Shown: positions 37,514-48,143 of the stretch, in pieces
How the letters are laid out: each line of letters opens with the position of its first letter
Position numbering within the stretch: position 1 is the first letter of the stretch
Source of the DNA: Climacium dendroides
Taxonomy: Eukaryota > Streptophyta > Bryopsida > Hypnales > Climaciaceae
Assembly: GCA_950106755.1 (NCBI GenBank)
Contig: OX467086.1
Coordinates: 29,282,001-29,346,000 of the forward strand
Direction: 5' to 3'
Length of the DNA: 64,000 nucleotides
The notes under the pieces: model-generated
Seen by the model: only the letters and a program-made list of their open reading frames with translations
The model's database searches: none
What the model was told of the DNA's origin: nothing
Translations under genes and position numbers: made by a program

Positions 37514-40500
37514 TCAAATAGAGCTATTCGACGTTGAACTATCCTCTGTAGCCGATGAATCCAAATCTGTCTCTATTGCATAATCATCTATAAATTTTAA
37601 AACTCGAGGTTGCACTGAACGTGCTCGTGAAGTTGGATTTGGATCCATTGCCACAAAGTCTCGTGACAACGCCTCAGCATACACGGGTAGGTGAAAAGAT
37701 TTGGGAGGACTTGGAAAAAATCCTGGTCTTCCAAAAAAAGGCACATGCTGGAAGTTCCTCACTTCTTGGGCTTGCCTTTACATCCAAAGAAACAGAAAAT
37801 TAGACAAAAATTCCCAAATTGATTATATAACAAAAAATGCATCAATAGCAAGATAGACTTACTTACTGAATCGGGCTGTCTTCATGATATGATCAGGAAC
37901 AACCACTTCTTCATCCACGTCAAATGTTGAAGGATTTGATTGGGCTGGTTTGGGAGGTACCATAGTTTTGCGCATGACAGGTGCAATGAGGGCATCAAAT
38001 ATCAATTTATCCTCCTCAAAGGCTAGTATATGTCGTCGAGTTGCACGACATGCTTGAATAGTTGAACCTGAAATGAACCAAACACAGATAAGAAAAATAT
38101 AGTATGAACACATTTCAAATTACATAAGAGTCCCACAATTACTAAATTCAAAGAAGGAATTACCTGTAGCTACTGCGCAATCCACAACAACGTCGCCTGG
38201 TTGTGATAGCCCTTCTATAAGCATTTGCATGAAGTGTCGAGATTTTTCCCGAGGACCTCACCACGGAATGTCTCCATTCATGGTTACATCATCGCGGTTG
38301 CAAAAGTTTTGCAAGATGTCATCACGAGCAATATTGACACCTACCTCTTCATGGGAAGGAACATGTTGGAATGGAAAATCAATATCAGTCTTTGGCCCAG
38401 ATTCCCTCACAAGAAGAGAGATAGAAAATCGCATCGTCTGCAAAAATTCAGAAGTTAGAAAGTAGCACAAATGCAAATCAATTGTAAATCAAAGGATATA
38501 AAATATGAGGTTAGGATTAATCATACCGTCTTCTTTGGATCAGCTGGCGATGTCAAATGCAGATGATTCATCCCTAACCATGTCATGATTATTCTAAATC
38601 CGTAGGTTTCACAACAACCAAAAAGAAAACTTTTGTGACGAATAGAAGCTGCTGGATACATGATAAGAAGGCCCCCCTTGTCATGGAGATATTCCTGAGC
38701 AAAGTCGAAAATAGGAACCAATGAATCTTTTTTGAACTCATTCCATTTTGGAATAGGGCTCGGCGGAGCTGAAACAGTTGGAACATGAAGGCCTTCGGGG
38801 ACATCCACGATGATGAGGTCCACCGCCTGCTTCATGTTTAACATACCATCAAAATATCTATCCTTATCGCTAGAATGCTGTAGAAGACATTAATGTTTAA
38901 ATATCGTTAGTTCCAAATGAATAAGAAACTAAAATAATATGTAATAAAGCACATTTGAATTCTAATTGAATTTGGAAACTACTTGACAACAAATTAGAAC
39001 ACAATATTAAAAGTATACGAAATAGAAACTTACCATGTCTAAGAATGTCAAGACAGCATCAAAGGCCTTATTATCACTCGGAAGACTCCCCACCAATAAG
39101 TTGAAAATGCACTCGTCAATATCAGGTATAGGGCCGAAATTTTGAATGGTTGTTGTCAGACCATGTACTAAAAGATCCTGTGTGAGGGAAAATCTGGATG
39201 AAGTATCTTTCATTCCAATGCCACTTGTTGCTGGTTCATGCACCGACTCCTCTGCCTTTCGTTTTGTGCCTTTTTTCTTGGACTTCTCCTCTTCTCTATC
39301 AACCTTCTTGGCCAAGCGCTTCTTCTTGTTCTCTTCCATACGCTTCTTTGTCTCCTCCAATCGATCCACTTTTTTCTTGTCAGCTACTTCTCGTCTGATT
39401 ATAGCTTTGGCTTTGGCCTCCGGGTCCAATCCAGAAAATTCATCGAACTCCGGCTCTGTAATAGCATTCTCTGTCAATGTCTTGAAGAGAGCTTCTTCTT
39501 CAGCAGGAGTACATCCTATATTGCATTCCAAGTACCATGGGCAAGCTTGGAGATGTGGAGTCGTCCAATTCCGTAGCTGATAAGCCGAGAACATACAATC
39601 CGATGATGATCTATCTAACCATGTTGTAAGAAAAGGTGGCAAATCCTTCTTCTCGATAGCTTTCTTGGCGTACAACTCAAACTTGAAATACCTATTCATA
39701 TTAAATTCAAAATCAATTACCTAAATAAAATAGTATATAAAGTCCATAGAGATTCCAACATAATTATTCCAAGAATATGAAAGACAAGAACTACATTAAA
39801 CAATGAAAGCTACATTGGTTAAAAAATCAGAATCTATATTCCAGACGATATTTCTTACAATTTGACGTCCTACTAGCTAGTTCATCTAGATGTGCCTGTA
39901 ATCCATAACATCAGCCTCAAAACATAAGTAAGTAAAATGGCAAGTTTTCAAACCTATATATCAAGCGCTTGATAGCGAGCATAGCCCCTTTGAAGTCTTT
40001 GAAATTATCGGATTTTTTAAAAGTATCTCCTCCCTTGAAAACACCTGTGTAAGCTGTCTCCCAAAGTTTCATTCTCCAACCTTCAATATACTCCATCAAT
40101 GATTCTGGCTTGGCAGGAACGGACATGTTGATTGGAATATTGTCAGATTGAACAATATTATCGAACATCTCGCATGATGCCTCTTCCATCTAAATACAAA
40201 GTTAGACATCAATTTTAGGTCATTCCTGTACGTTATACACAATCATACTAATATAATTGAAGGATATTGAAATAAAATATAATTAAAAATTTATCAAAAG
40301 AAAACTTACCCCAGCATACTAACAAGCCTTTGCCAAAAAAATCATTAATTTTTCTTCATTGATAGGACGAGAAGGAAAGCGTCGGGCCTCTCTAGTAGGA
40401 CCAGATGCATTCATCCACTTGAGCCACTTAATCTTGTTTTCCGCACTTGTAGAGGCTGTGGCTATCATTTGTAATTTTTCTAAGGTTAATTCCGGAGTTG

Positions 40501-43044
40501 CAAAAAGGTTCCAATGCCTTTGGATCTACAAGAATGCAATGCATGAGAATTAGAATTTAATATACATCATGTATGAAGATATGAGCAGATTTGATCAATG
40601 ATGGTTTAGGCATACCTCAAGAAGCCAGTCTTTTCCCAGAGCCGGATTAGCAACAGCCACCATCTTTGACATTTTTTTATAAAACTTCTCGGTGGAATCT
40701 TTGATAGAGCTCCTCATTGCGGTTGCAACACCATCTGACGTCACCTCTTCACAAGGAGTGTCCTCTTTGTATTTACGAACAACAATATTGGCTGCTGCAG
40801 ATATGTCTTGCTACAAAATTGCAAATAGACACGAAAAGAACATAAACATAAACATTTTTATATCGACATATAAAAATTCATATAAAAACACTTGAAATCA
40901 TTACAAAAACATGGTGGAAGTAATACCTTGAAAATGAATGATGTGAAGACTTCGAGGGACATAGAGTACCACTTAGACCGGGTAACCATCAAACAGGTGT
41001 TCACATCTTCCGGTGATAGAAGTTCTTTAAACTTCTCAATGTCCATGACACCATACTTCTGAACTCGATATAACGTGTGTACGAGATTGGTCTTCACATG
41101 ATAACTCTCTGTTTGTCTGTCACACCATGGGAAAAAATCATATTATATCATATTACAATTCATAGAATTTGAGTACATCATAAAAATACAAGCATAGTGG
41201 AGAATGGAACACTCACATGTTAATATCATGCATAGCCTGCATCGTCAAACCAATTCGATTCCGTGTGTCTAAAACGATTGAATCCACAGAGATGTGCCAT
41301 ATTTTCTCTGTTGCATGCAATCGCATAATGTGATTCATCCATACAATTCTTCTATGATTTCCATCGCATACGTAAAACTTGTGATCCACCAAATGTCGCA
41401 ATGCTGCCTGTGACATGAAGTAAGTGTTGAAATCATGGTTGATTTCATTCCAAATTGGTCCCCACTCGTCCTTCTCGGCAGGTGTGAAAACACCACTCTG
41501 GCCATCTTCGTTTGATATAGAAACATAGAAGACTCTAGCTCCTTCCTCGTAACCTCCACTGAATTGATTTTCCAACAAAGTCAAGTCACAAACAAGAGTA
41601 GGTCGCACCATTGGCATCGGAACCAATCTACATAAAGGAATTTTCATCCGAGAAGTATCATTAGACGTCAATTTCAATCCATGAAGGATGGACACAGTGT
41701 CAAGCTTTTGGGACCGCCTGATGTCATCTTCCATTGCATCCTTGGGCACTCCTTGAATCTCATAGTCCTCTAACTCATCATCGGAAATAATCTCCGGTTG
41801 GAGACTACCCTCTTGCAATATAGATCCAGACACTTGGTGAGAAATTGGCATTACTTTTGAGTCTTCGGGGCGTCCATCATGCACCATTGCTTCAGGTACC
41901 ACATCAATAAGTACTACTGGATGTTCCTCGGCCACTAGAGCTTCAACCTACAACACAATCCAAAACAAATCATTGGCCTATTTGTGATTATCTTGGACAA
42001 ATACAAATATCATGTGTTTCAAATAGTCTTCTCCGAAAGAGGCCTCTCGGGCCCGAAGGACACTACCCTTTGCACATATCAAGGCTTCAAACTAACAATA
42101 ATCACTTTTCAAGCTCTACATAATGATTCAAATAAATCCATAAACATCTAGTGAAGCTCCAATGACGTTCACAATACAAGCTTTCAGCACCTTCAAAGCT
42201 CCACCTTAGCTAGAATCTTCAACATTAATCAAATAAGACACATTCTCCGAAACTAGGCCTCTCGAGAAAGGCCTCTCGGTTCCGAGATGGTATTGGATGG
42301 TTATTAGTGTTTACGCATGGACTGAAATCAGATTGAGAATTAATTTTTTTGATGTTGTATATGAAGCTCCGATCATCAATATTGTGCTGCATTTGACGCT
42401 ATGACAAGGCTCTCATCTAAGACCTCACATCTCATAGATAGATGCAGAAGAGAGTGTGCGTTGAGGCAGATCCCTAGAGAGAGCCCTCTCTGGACCAAGA
42501 GGATACTTTACTGTCTCCTACCTTCAAGCATTTCGCAACTAGAAGCTTAAAAAGAATTTGTTACTATATCCCAATGCATCGAAACCAATCATGTAGCTCT
42601 ATCGAAGGTTCTTTATATTTTGAGAAGGACATTTCACGAGACAGGGTTGTCCGTGCCTGACTCCCCGAGAGAGCCCTCTCGGTCCCGAGACGGAAACCTC
42701 AAGGCAGCAGACTTTGCGCAATATTGAACCCAAATACTTTTCACGAGACAAGGTTGTCCGTGACCAACTCCCCGAGAGAGCCCTCTCGGTCCCGAGACGG
42801 TATCCTCAGGGTAGCGGACTTCGCGCAATATTGAACCCACATACTTTTTAGAAGACATGATTGTCCGTGCCCAACTCTCCGAGAGAGCCCTCTCGGTCCC
42901 GAGACGGTAACCTCAGGGCAGTAGACTTTGCGCATCATCGATCCCACTTACCTCTGATAGCACGCTGGGAGCAGTCTTCTCCGCTTCACCGCCGGAAGTT
43001 TCCCCTCGTTGCGCGCTCCTCGACCTCAGGACCCTCTCCGCCAT
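37514..43044 (-). CDS. ParB-like domain fused to DNA N6/N4-methyltransferase-like domain, 11 exons
   Basis: Exons (5' to 3'): 43044-42952, 41947-41217, 41116-40927, 40810-40616, 40525-40310, 40189-39954, 39691-39034, 38877-38527, 38437-38164, 38067-37863, 37775-37514. All introns are GT-AG and the sum is exactly 1,137 codons. Residues about 133-260 resemble the ParB/sulfiredoxin fold, with FYVCDGNHRRIVW (GNHRR at 227-231) in place of the ParB GERR motif. Residues about 643-702 are a Lys/Glu-rich coiled segment. The C-terminal part follows the order of beta-class DNA methyltransferases: VDLIIVDVPEG (796-802 region, at the place of the DPPY motif), then FMQMLIEGLSQPGDVVVD and CAVATG (about 971-982, at the place of the SAM-binding DPFxGSG), then RRHILAFEED. 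The catalytic DPPY is altered to DVPE, so activity is doubtful. One in-frame TAG (40319-40321, codon 472) interrupts the model. The ParB-plus-methylase arrangement is known from phage and bacterial mobile DNA; I do not know it as a plant family. Confidence 0.75.
42043..42502. repeat. three imperfect copies of the CCTCTCGG..CCGAGAGG palindrome
   Basis: Copies at 42043-42059 (CCTCTCGGGCCCGAAGG), 42272-42290 (CCTCTCGGTTCCGAGATGG) and about 42484-42502 (CCCTCTCTGGACCAAGAGG). All lie in intron 1 of the ParB-methyltransferase gene. Between them the intron shows no other structure. Confidence 0.75.
42635..42955. repeat. 107-bp tandem repeat, three copies, each with the palindrome and a splice-donor-like end
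   Basis: Units start at 42635, 42742 and 42849, exactly 107 bp apart, and share GTTGTCCGTG, CCGAGAGAGCCCTCTCGG, TCCCGAGACGG and GACTT.GCGCA. The third copy ends at the exon 1 donor of the ParB-methyltransferase gene (GAG then GTAAGT). The first two have AAAAGTATTT or AAAAGTATGT at the same place, so possible weaker donors (minus strand). Confidence 0.92.
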
Positions 43045-44425
43045 CTTCAGGAAAATATCCACAACTAGCCCTATTCGAGAAATTTGGAGCAGTCCGCAGT
43101 TGAATTTCGATGGCCGAAGTAGAGTCGGTGCAAGAGAAGAAGAAAGAGGTGGGGAAGGGTGGCAGAGCAAGTGTAAGTCAAGCCGTAATCGTCGCATGAG
43201 GTTAGGGTTACTTGAAAATGGATGAAGTCTGTCCCACGTCTTATTGTGGTATCTTACGATTCCTACAACTTGAGTTCAATCCACATTTTTGCAACAGCAC
43301 AGTGATTACATCTCAACATTTCAGCGTTTGTGGAGCACGATTTGTGGTGTCTACTCGGTTGCTGCATTTTGGATTTAGATGAAGCCAAAAATGGCGGAAG
43401 GTTGGGCCGCGGTCTGGCTGGGATAGTGGAGCAGAATCAGCTCACACGGAAGTGGAGCTTTCATTTTCGAGGAGAGCAAGCTCCGGCAATGGCGGAGCCT
43501 TGTTTCGTGTTTAGCAGCATGTCTTATCAACAAGTGAAGAATTTTCCTACCCGCTTCAGCTTCTGCATCTTCTGTCATCTTCTGCCCGTTTCTCATGTTT
43601 AATGTCGCTTGTCCGCGACCTCGGCGATGACCCTAAACCCTTGCTTGTTTCCTAGGGTAAGGGATGAAGGGCTTAGGAGAGATTGGGACTTATCCTTGCA
43701 AGGTTTCGTCGCAGATTTCGCGAGAACTAGAGGTCGAGAGGCTAGGGTATTCTCTGGATTGAGTGACTAACGGATTCAGTCTCTTGTTTGAATTGCAAGA
43801 ATTATCAATTTTAGTTTACAGATCAGTCGTGATCTCTCAGGTTTGCGTCGGATCTTGTTACCAAGGACTTTGGGATTTGGGCTGTGCGAGTACGTTTAGG
43901 GAAGGTTAAGGGTGATCAAGCAGGAACATGTGCGAGGATTTGCGTTAAACCGCAAAGTCTATTTCATGTTTCTCATTCTCATAAGCAAAAAGTTGCCTGG
44001 CGCCGAGCAGAGGAGCTTCTGTCGTGTTGAACAGCGCGACTTACATGTCAAAAAATGTGAGTTGCAGTTTCTGATTTTAATGTGCGAGGGCTTAGTTTCT
44101 CTGTCAAGCTGCTGAATTTTGTGAGGATTTTTGAGTCGCAGAAGTACTGAATGAGCTGGAGGTGTGTAATAATTGTGTTGATAAGTTGGTTTGTGTGTTT
44201 TTCGTGGTTGCTTTTGGTTCTAGTTTGAGCGGCGCTCAAAGGTCTTTATTTTGTACAGCTTTTAATTTTCAAGAAACTGTTATTTGAATGTGGAACGGAT
44301 TGGAGATTTTGTGAATTTTTATGAATTTTGTGCGGATTTTATTTGAGCAAAACTACTGAGTAAGCTGGAGGTATGGGTAATCAGTTTGGTTCATGATCTG
44401 GTGTTTTTGCTTCTGGTTATGGTAG
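43045..44425. promoter_or_regulatory. divergent promoter region between ParB-methyltransferase gene and CstF77-like fragment
   Basis: The two coding starts point away from each other across about 1.4 kb of mixed composition. Frames such as 43330-43602 (+) have no recognisable content. The right part probably holds the 5' UTR and first exon of the CstF77-like sequence, whose N-terminal coding exon was not identified. Confidence 0.35.
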
Positions 44426-46232
44426 GAGCGTCGTGCTCGGGAGGCTCTTGAAGCAAACCCGTACGATTTGGAGGCCTTGAATGGACATTGTAGCGAAGCT
44501 CAGGTAAGAGATTTGAACATTGCTATGAATTTGAGTGACTGGTGAGCTGTGCCGTTTGGCCATTTTTTGGGCTTTGTAGTGGGCTAAATTCAGAGTGTGC
44601 GCGCACCTAAGACCCAACGATTGTGCCATTGCATCCCACTGCTGGCCGGATTTGACGAGATTTATTCGTAATTTATAGTGTATTCGAGAGGTAATTCGCG
44701 CATCTTTTTTGATTTGATGAGGTTTTGGTCGTGACAACTCGAATGTTGTGTCTGAGCAGACAAAGGCAATTGGTGATGCTGCTCCAATTTACGAGGAGTT
44801 GCTTTCCAGATTCCCAACATCGGTACAATTCTACATATTTTACCATGCACATGTCATGTCCAAAGTCTGCGATTCAATAAGCAATTATTTGAGGAGATTG
44901 TTTAGCAGCAAACATTATCAGAGATTGGACCTTAGAAGTACTCGCATGAACTCTTGGAAGAGCACTTGCAGCTACTTGTTTTAGAAAATGTGGAGATTAG
45001 ATGAGACTTACAAAGGTTTATTTGCAGGCGAAGTTCTGGAGACTTTATGTGGAAGCTCAACTTGCAACAAACGATGACGATGCTGTCAAGCAAATTTTTA
45101 GTCGATGTTTGCTTTAGTGTCTGCACGTGGACCTTTGGTTAGTTCCGTTCTCCAATTTTCCCTTGAACTTAGTGAAATCTAATTCTGAACTACTCGTATG
45201 AAGCTTACTCCAAATCATTAGGTTTCAAGGTCTACGATGTATGACGATGTTTGTAGATGAACGTTTGTCATGGAGTATGAACTAGGTATGGCCGGAGCAC
45301 GTTCCTAGATCTTTCAGATTAACGCTTAGCATTGTCTGTCCTAGAAGTTGTGTCGCTGTTTTGAGAACCTCCTCTTCTGAATTTATCAACCATATTTTTT
45401 GTTAGCGACCTGGGTTTGCTAGAGTGGTTTGATATGGCAAGTTCCCGAGTGTTTTCCGTTTGAATTATTCATAGAAGTTCAAGTCAGAATTGGACCTTCA
45501 ACTCTAAACCTTGGATATGAGTATTATTAATGTTGTTTGGGGCGTCTTGCAATTATTGAATGAGGGAAAGTGAATTACTGATTTGATGGTATTCCAGGAG
45601 AGCGTATCTGTGGTATATGCGGAAAGTGAACGACAGTAGAGGTACCGAAGGGCGCGACGAGATGAAAAAGGCATTCGAGTTTATGCTTGGCCATATTGGT
45701 GCGTTCTTCATCTTTGCAAGTTCGATGTTTTTTTCTCAGGCATCTAAATATACTTAAATATCATGTTTCCAGTTCTAGAATAGAAACTTTACCAGGGTGG
45801 CGTACGATGGGATATTCTGACCAGAATAATATGTGGATGTGAAACAGGGTTTGATATTAATGCAGGTCCCGTTTGGCTTGAATATATATCATTTTTGAAA
45901 GCTGCCCCTGTAAGTTCACAGTTGCCTGAAAGTGGTTTGACTATTTCTTTTGGTTCTTCTTAACTTTTCTCTTTGTTTCCACTTCTCGTCAGGTAGCTTG
46001 AGATCCATTTCTGGTTTCTTAATTATCCTGATGTAGGGATTTTAGCTACCTCACAAATCTGATCTTGGTATTGGATCAATGTGATGAGCAGGTTGTGACT
46101 CCGCAAGAAGAGTCATTCAGAATGACGACAGTGCGTAAGGCTTATCAGAAAGCTATTTTGGCCCCTATTCACATGGTTGAGCAGATTTGGAAGGAATATG
46201 AAAGTTTTGAGAATTCCGTCAGCCGTGCCCTG
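44426..46232 (+). pseudogene. CstF77 (cleavage stimulation factor subunit) N-terminal fragment
   Basis: Six exons with good splice sites: 44426-44503, 44760-44822, 45028-45137, 45598-45698, 45848-45909 and 46092-46232. They encode HAT-repeat sequence typical of CstF77/Rna14: AAPIYEELLSRFPTS, AKFWRLYVEAQLATN, VKQIFSRCLL, RGTEGRDEMKKAFEFML, AGPVWLEYISFLKAAP, MTTVRKAYQKAILAP and EQIWKEYESFENSVSRAL. CstF77 scaffolds the nuclear complex that cleaves pre-mRNA 3' ends. Only about 185 of the usual 700 or more residues are present. An in-frame TAG at 45115-45117 interrupts exon 3, and after 46232 the frame continues into unrelated sequence. It is therefore a truncated, probably dead copy that kept its introns, so it arose by DNA-level duplication rather than retroposition. 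Confidence 0.8.
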
Positions 46233-47100
46233 GTTGGCTGCTTGCCCTTTTATGAGAGTCAGAGTCTAGGAGTGAAACAGCCACCAATTGTGATGCACTT
46301 ATGGGGTTCAATAAAATTGAATTTTTCAAATGGCCATCCTTTGTCTGGGTTGTACATGCTTCAATACGGGGTACCATGGCTTGTCAGGGTGGTGGTATGA
46401 GATGTCTTGTCAATCAGAGTGCCAGATTTTTTTGTGAATTGTGGATGACTCGTTCACTGTGCAGTTTATGAATGCTTGTTGTTCTGATTTTGAATATTGT
46501 ATAACTTGTCTTTGTACCTCAATGACTCATGGCTGAACATTTTTCACCTTTTATCTGGCCTATTTTCACCTTCTATCCATCAAGTTCAGGAGCTCAGAAA
46601 CTATAAATGACAAGAATATATCACTTAACTTATGCTCCAGAACTAGTTCAAAGAAAAAGATGCTGCAATTAACTTAGACATATGATAAGTTCGGCAACTC
46701 TGGATATTGGGAAACTCAGATTTCGACACATAGACCCGCCTCCTTAAACAAAGAACTCGCTTCTTGAGTATCCTTGAAGATAGAGGGACACTTGACACCA
46801 ACAATACATGACAACAATTCTAGATGAACTATTGTGATTTTAAGAGCTATTTCAATAGACTAAGGGTTTACTAGCAAGTGAACATGATTTTCAGTTTTCA
46901 TTGAAGGTGCATTGTTTCCAAAAAGTGGAAGGCTGGAAGCTATGTTTTCCCATGATTTTCATGCGTAGGTCTTCGTATCAGTAGAGTGATCACGTGAATC
47001 ATAACGAGGATGCTTTCTATAGTGAAATTGGTAGTTCTTGAAACAATTTATAATACTATTACTACAAAACTCCAATTTACTGCAAACTCTGTTCTTAGAT
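46233..47100. other. junction region between CstF77 and pfkB fragments
   Basis: Mixed composition, no recognisable coding content. It includes the point where homology to CstF77 ends. Confidence 0.4.
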
Positions 47101-47185
47101 GCTATTTGTTTTCTCAACATGGGCGCTTTCAACAGGGGTTTGCACGAGTGGCAGATGGAGAGAAGTAGATGAAAGAACGGCTTAC

Positions 47186-48043
47186 TGAAGCTGGCGGAAA
47201 CACTTCCCCAGAGACCTGCGGTTAACAAGTTCCGGGTCTTGTACCATCCGATAAGAAAGCCTCCACAGAAGGAGTTTCCACATCCCGTAGGATCGACAAT
47301 GGCCTTCACGTCCATTCCTTCCAGACTGGCCTCAGTTTCCAATTGGGTCATGTGCATGTCACCATTCTCCTCCCTCGTGTCAGAGAATATTGTATGAAAT
47401 GCCGGAACATCCCACGTCTCTTTAGTATCCGATCTGATACCACCCACCAATCTCATCAACTCAATATTTCAGGGTATATATTGGGGCTAGACTAGGCTGG
47501 ACTACATTTCATTTCTCAGATAACCAAAGAGACCAATTCAAGTCATCAGATATTAAGAGAGAGAGAGGAGGACTAACAAGAATGTGTATTGATTTGTTTC
47601 CAAACTAGTAGCACACGTATGCTCTTACCGGTGCACAATACTGCCCAGATGTCCCCGTCGTAACACAACAATCTGCAAAAGTATTAATTATGGGCTCTTC
47701 ACTAGGGTATGCTCAAGTGTATGCAATCAATCAATTAATAGAATTGTGGGAAGCCTGGCCGGACTAAATGGAAGAATTAAACTGCAGAACGGGACTAATG
47801 AAACTGGATTGTACAGTACACTCGCTTCCATGAAACCTCAGGCATCGTCGACTAAGCTCATTATCCAACTTAAGAAATCCATACACATGATTGAGAGCCG
47901 AAGTGGCAGAGATTGCATAGAAGTACACCTCAGCACCTAGTTTTGATAGCCGCTCGATCAGCTCCAGAGGTGTCCCAGCTCCAACCAGAGAGGCAGCCTC
48001 TCTCTCGTTAGGAGAGAAAATGTGACCCACGGAAACCAAGGCC
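47186..48043 (-). pseudogene. pfkB/ribokinase-family carbohydrate kinase fragment
   Basis: Two recognisable exon blocks. 48043 to about 47937 encodes HIFSPNEREAASLVGAG, then LELIERLSKL, matching the FSPNExEA region of plant pfkB kinases. About 47455-47186 encodes TWDVPAFHTIF, then KAIVDPTGCGNSFCGGFLIG and YKTRNLLTAGLWGSVSASF. VDPTGCGNSFCGGF aligns with pfkB signature 2 (D-T-x-G-A-G-D), with Asn where the catalytic Asp normally stands. The family phosphorylates sugars or nucleosides. The N-terminal substrate-binding half is absent, and the middle reads into odd sequence (VYFYAISATSALNHV), so this is a truncated copy. It lies tail-to-tail with the CstF77 fragment. Confidence 0.7.
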
Positions 48044-48143
48044 CTGTCGCAAAAGCATGTTACTTTAGGATGTTGTTCTTCTACTCAACATCTCGTTTTC
48101 ATTACAGTTGACAGCTCCTGTGCAGAGTCTAGCGATAACCCTA

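Noticed and set aside
39146..39580. Plus-strand frames of 112-144 codons rich in Ser, Phe and Leu
   Set aside because: Antisense of the Lys/Glu-rich exon 7 of the ParB-methyltransferase gene.
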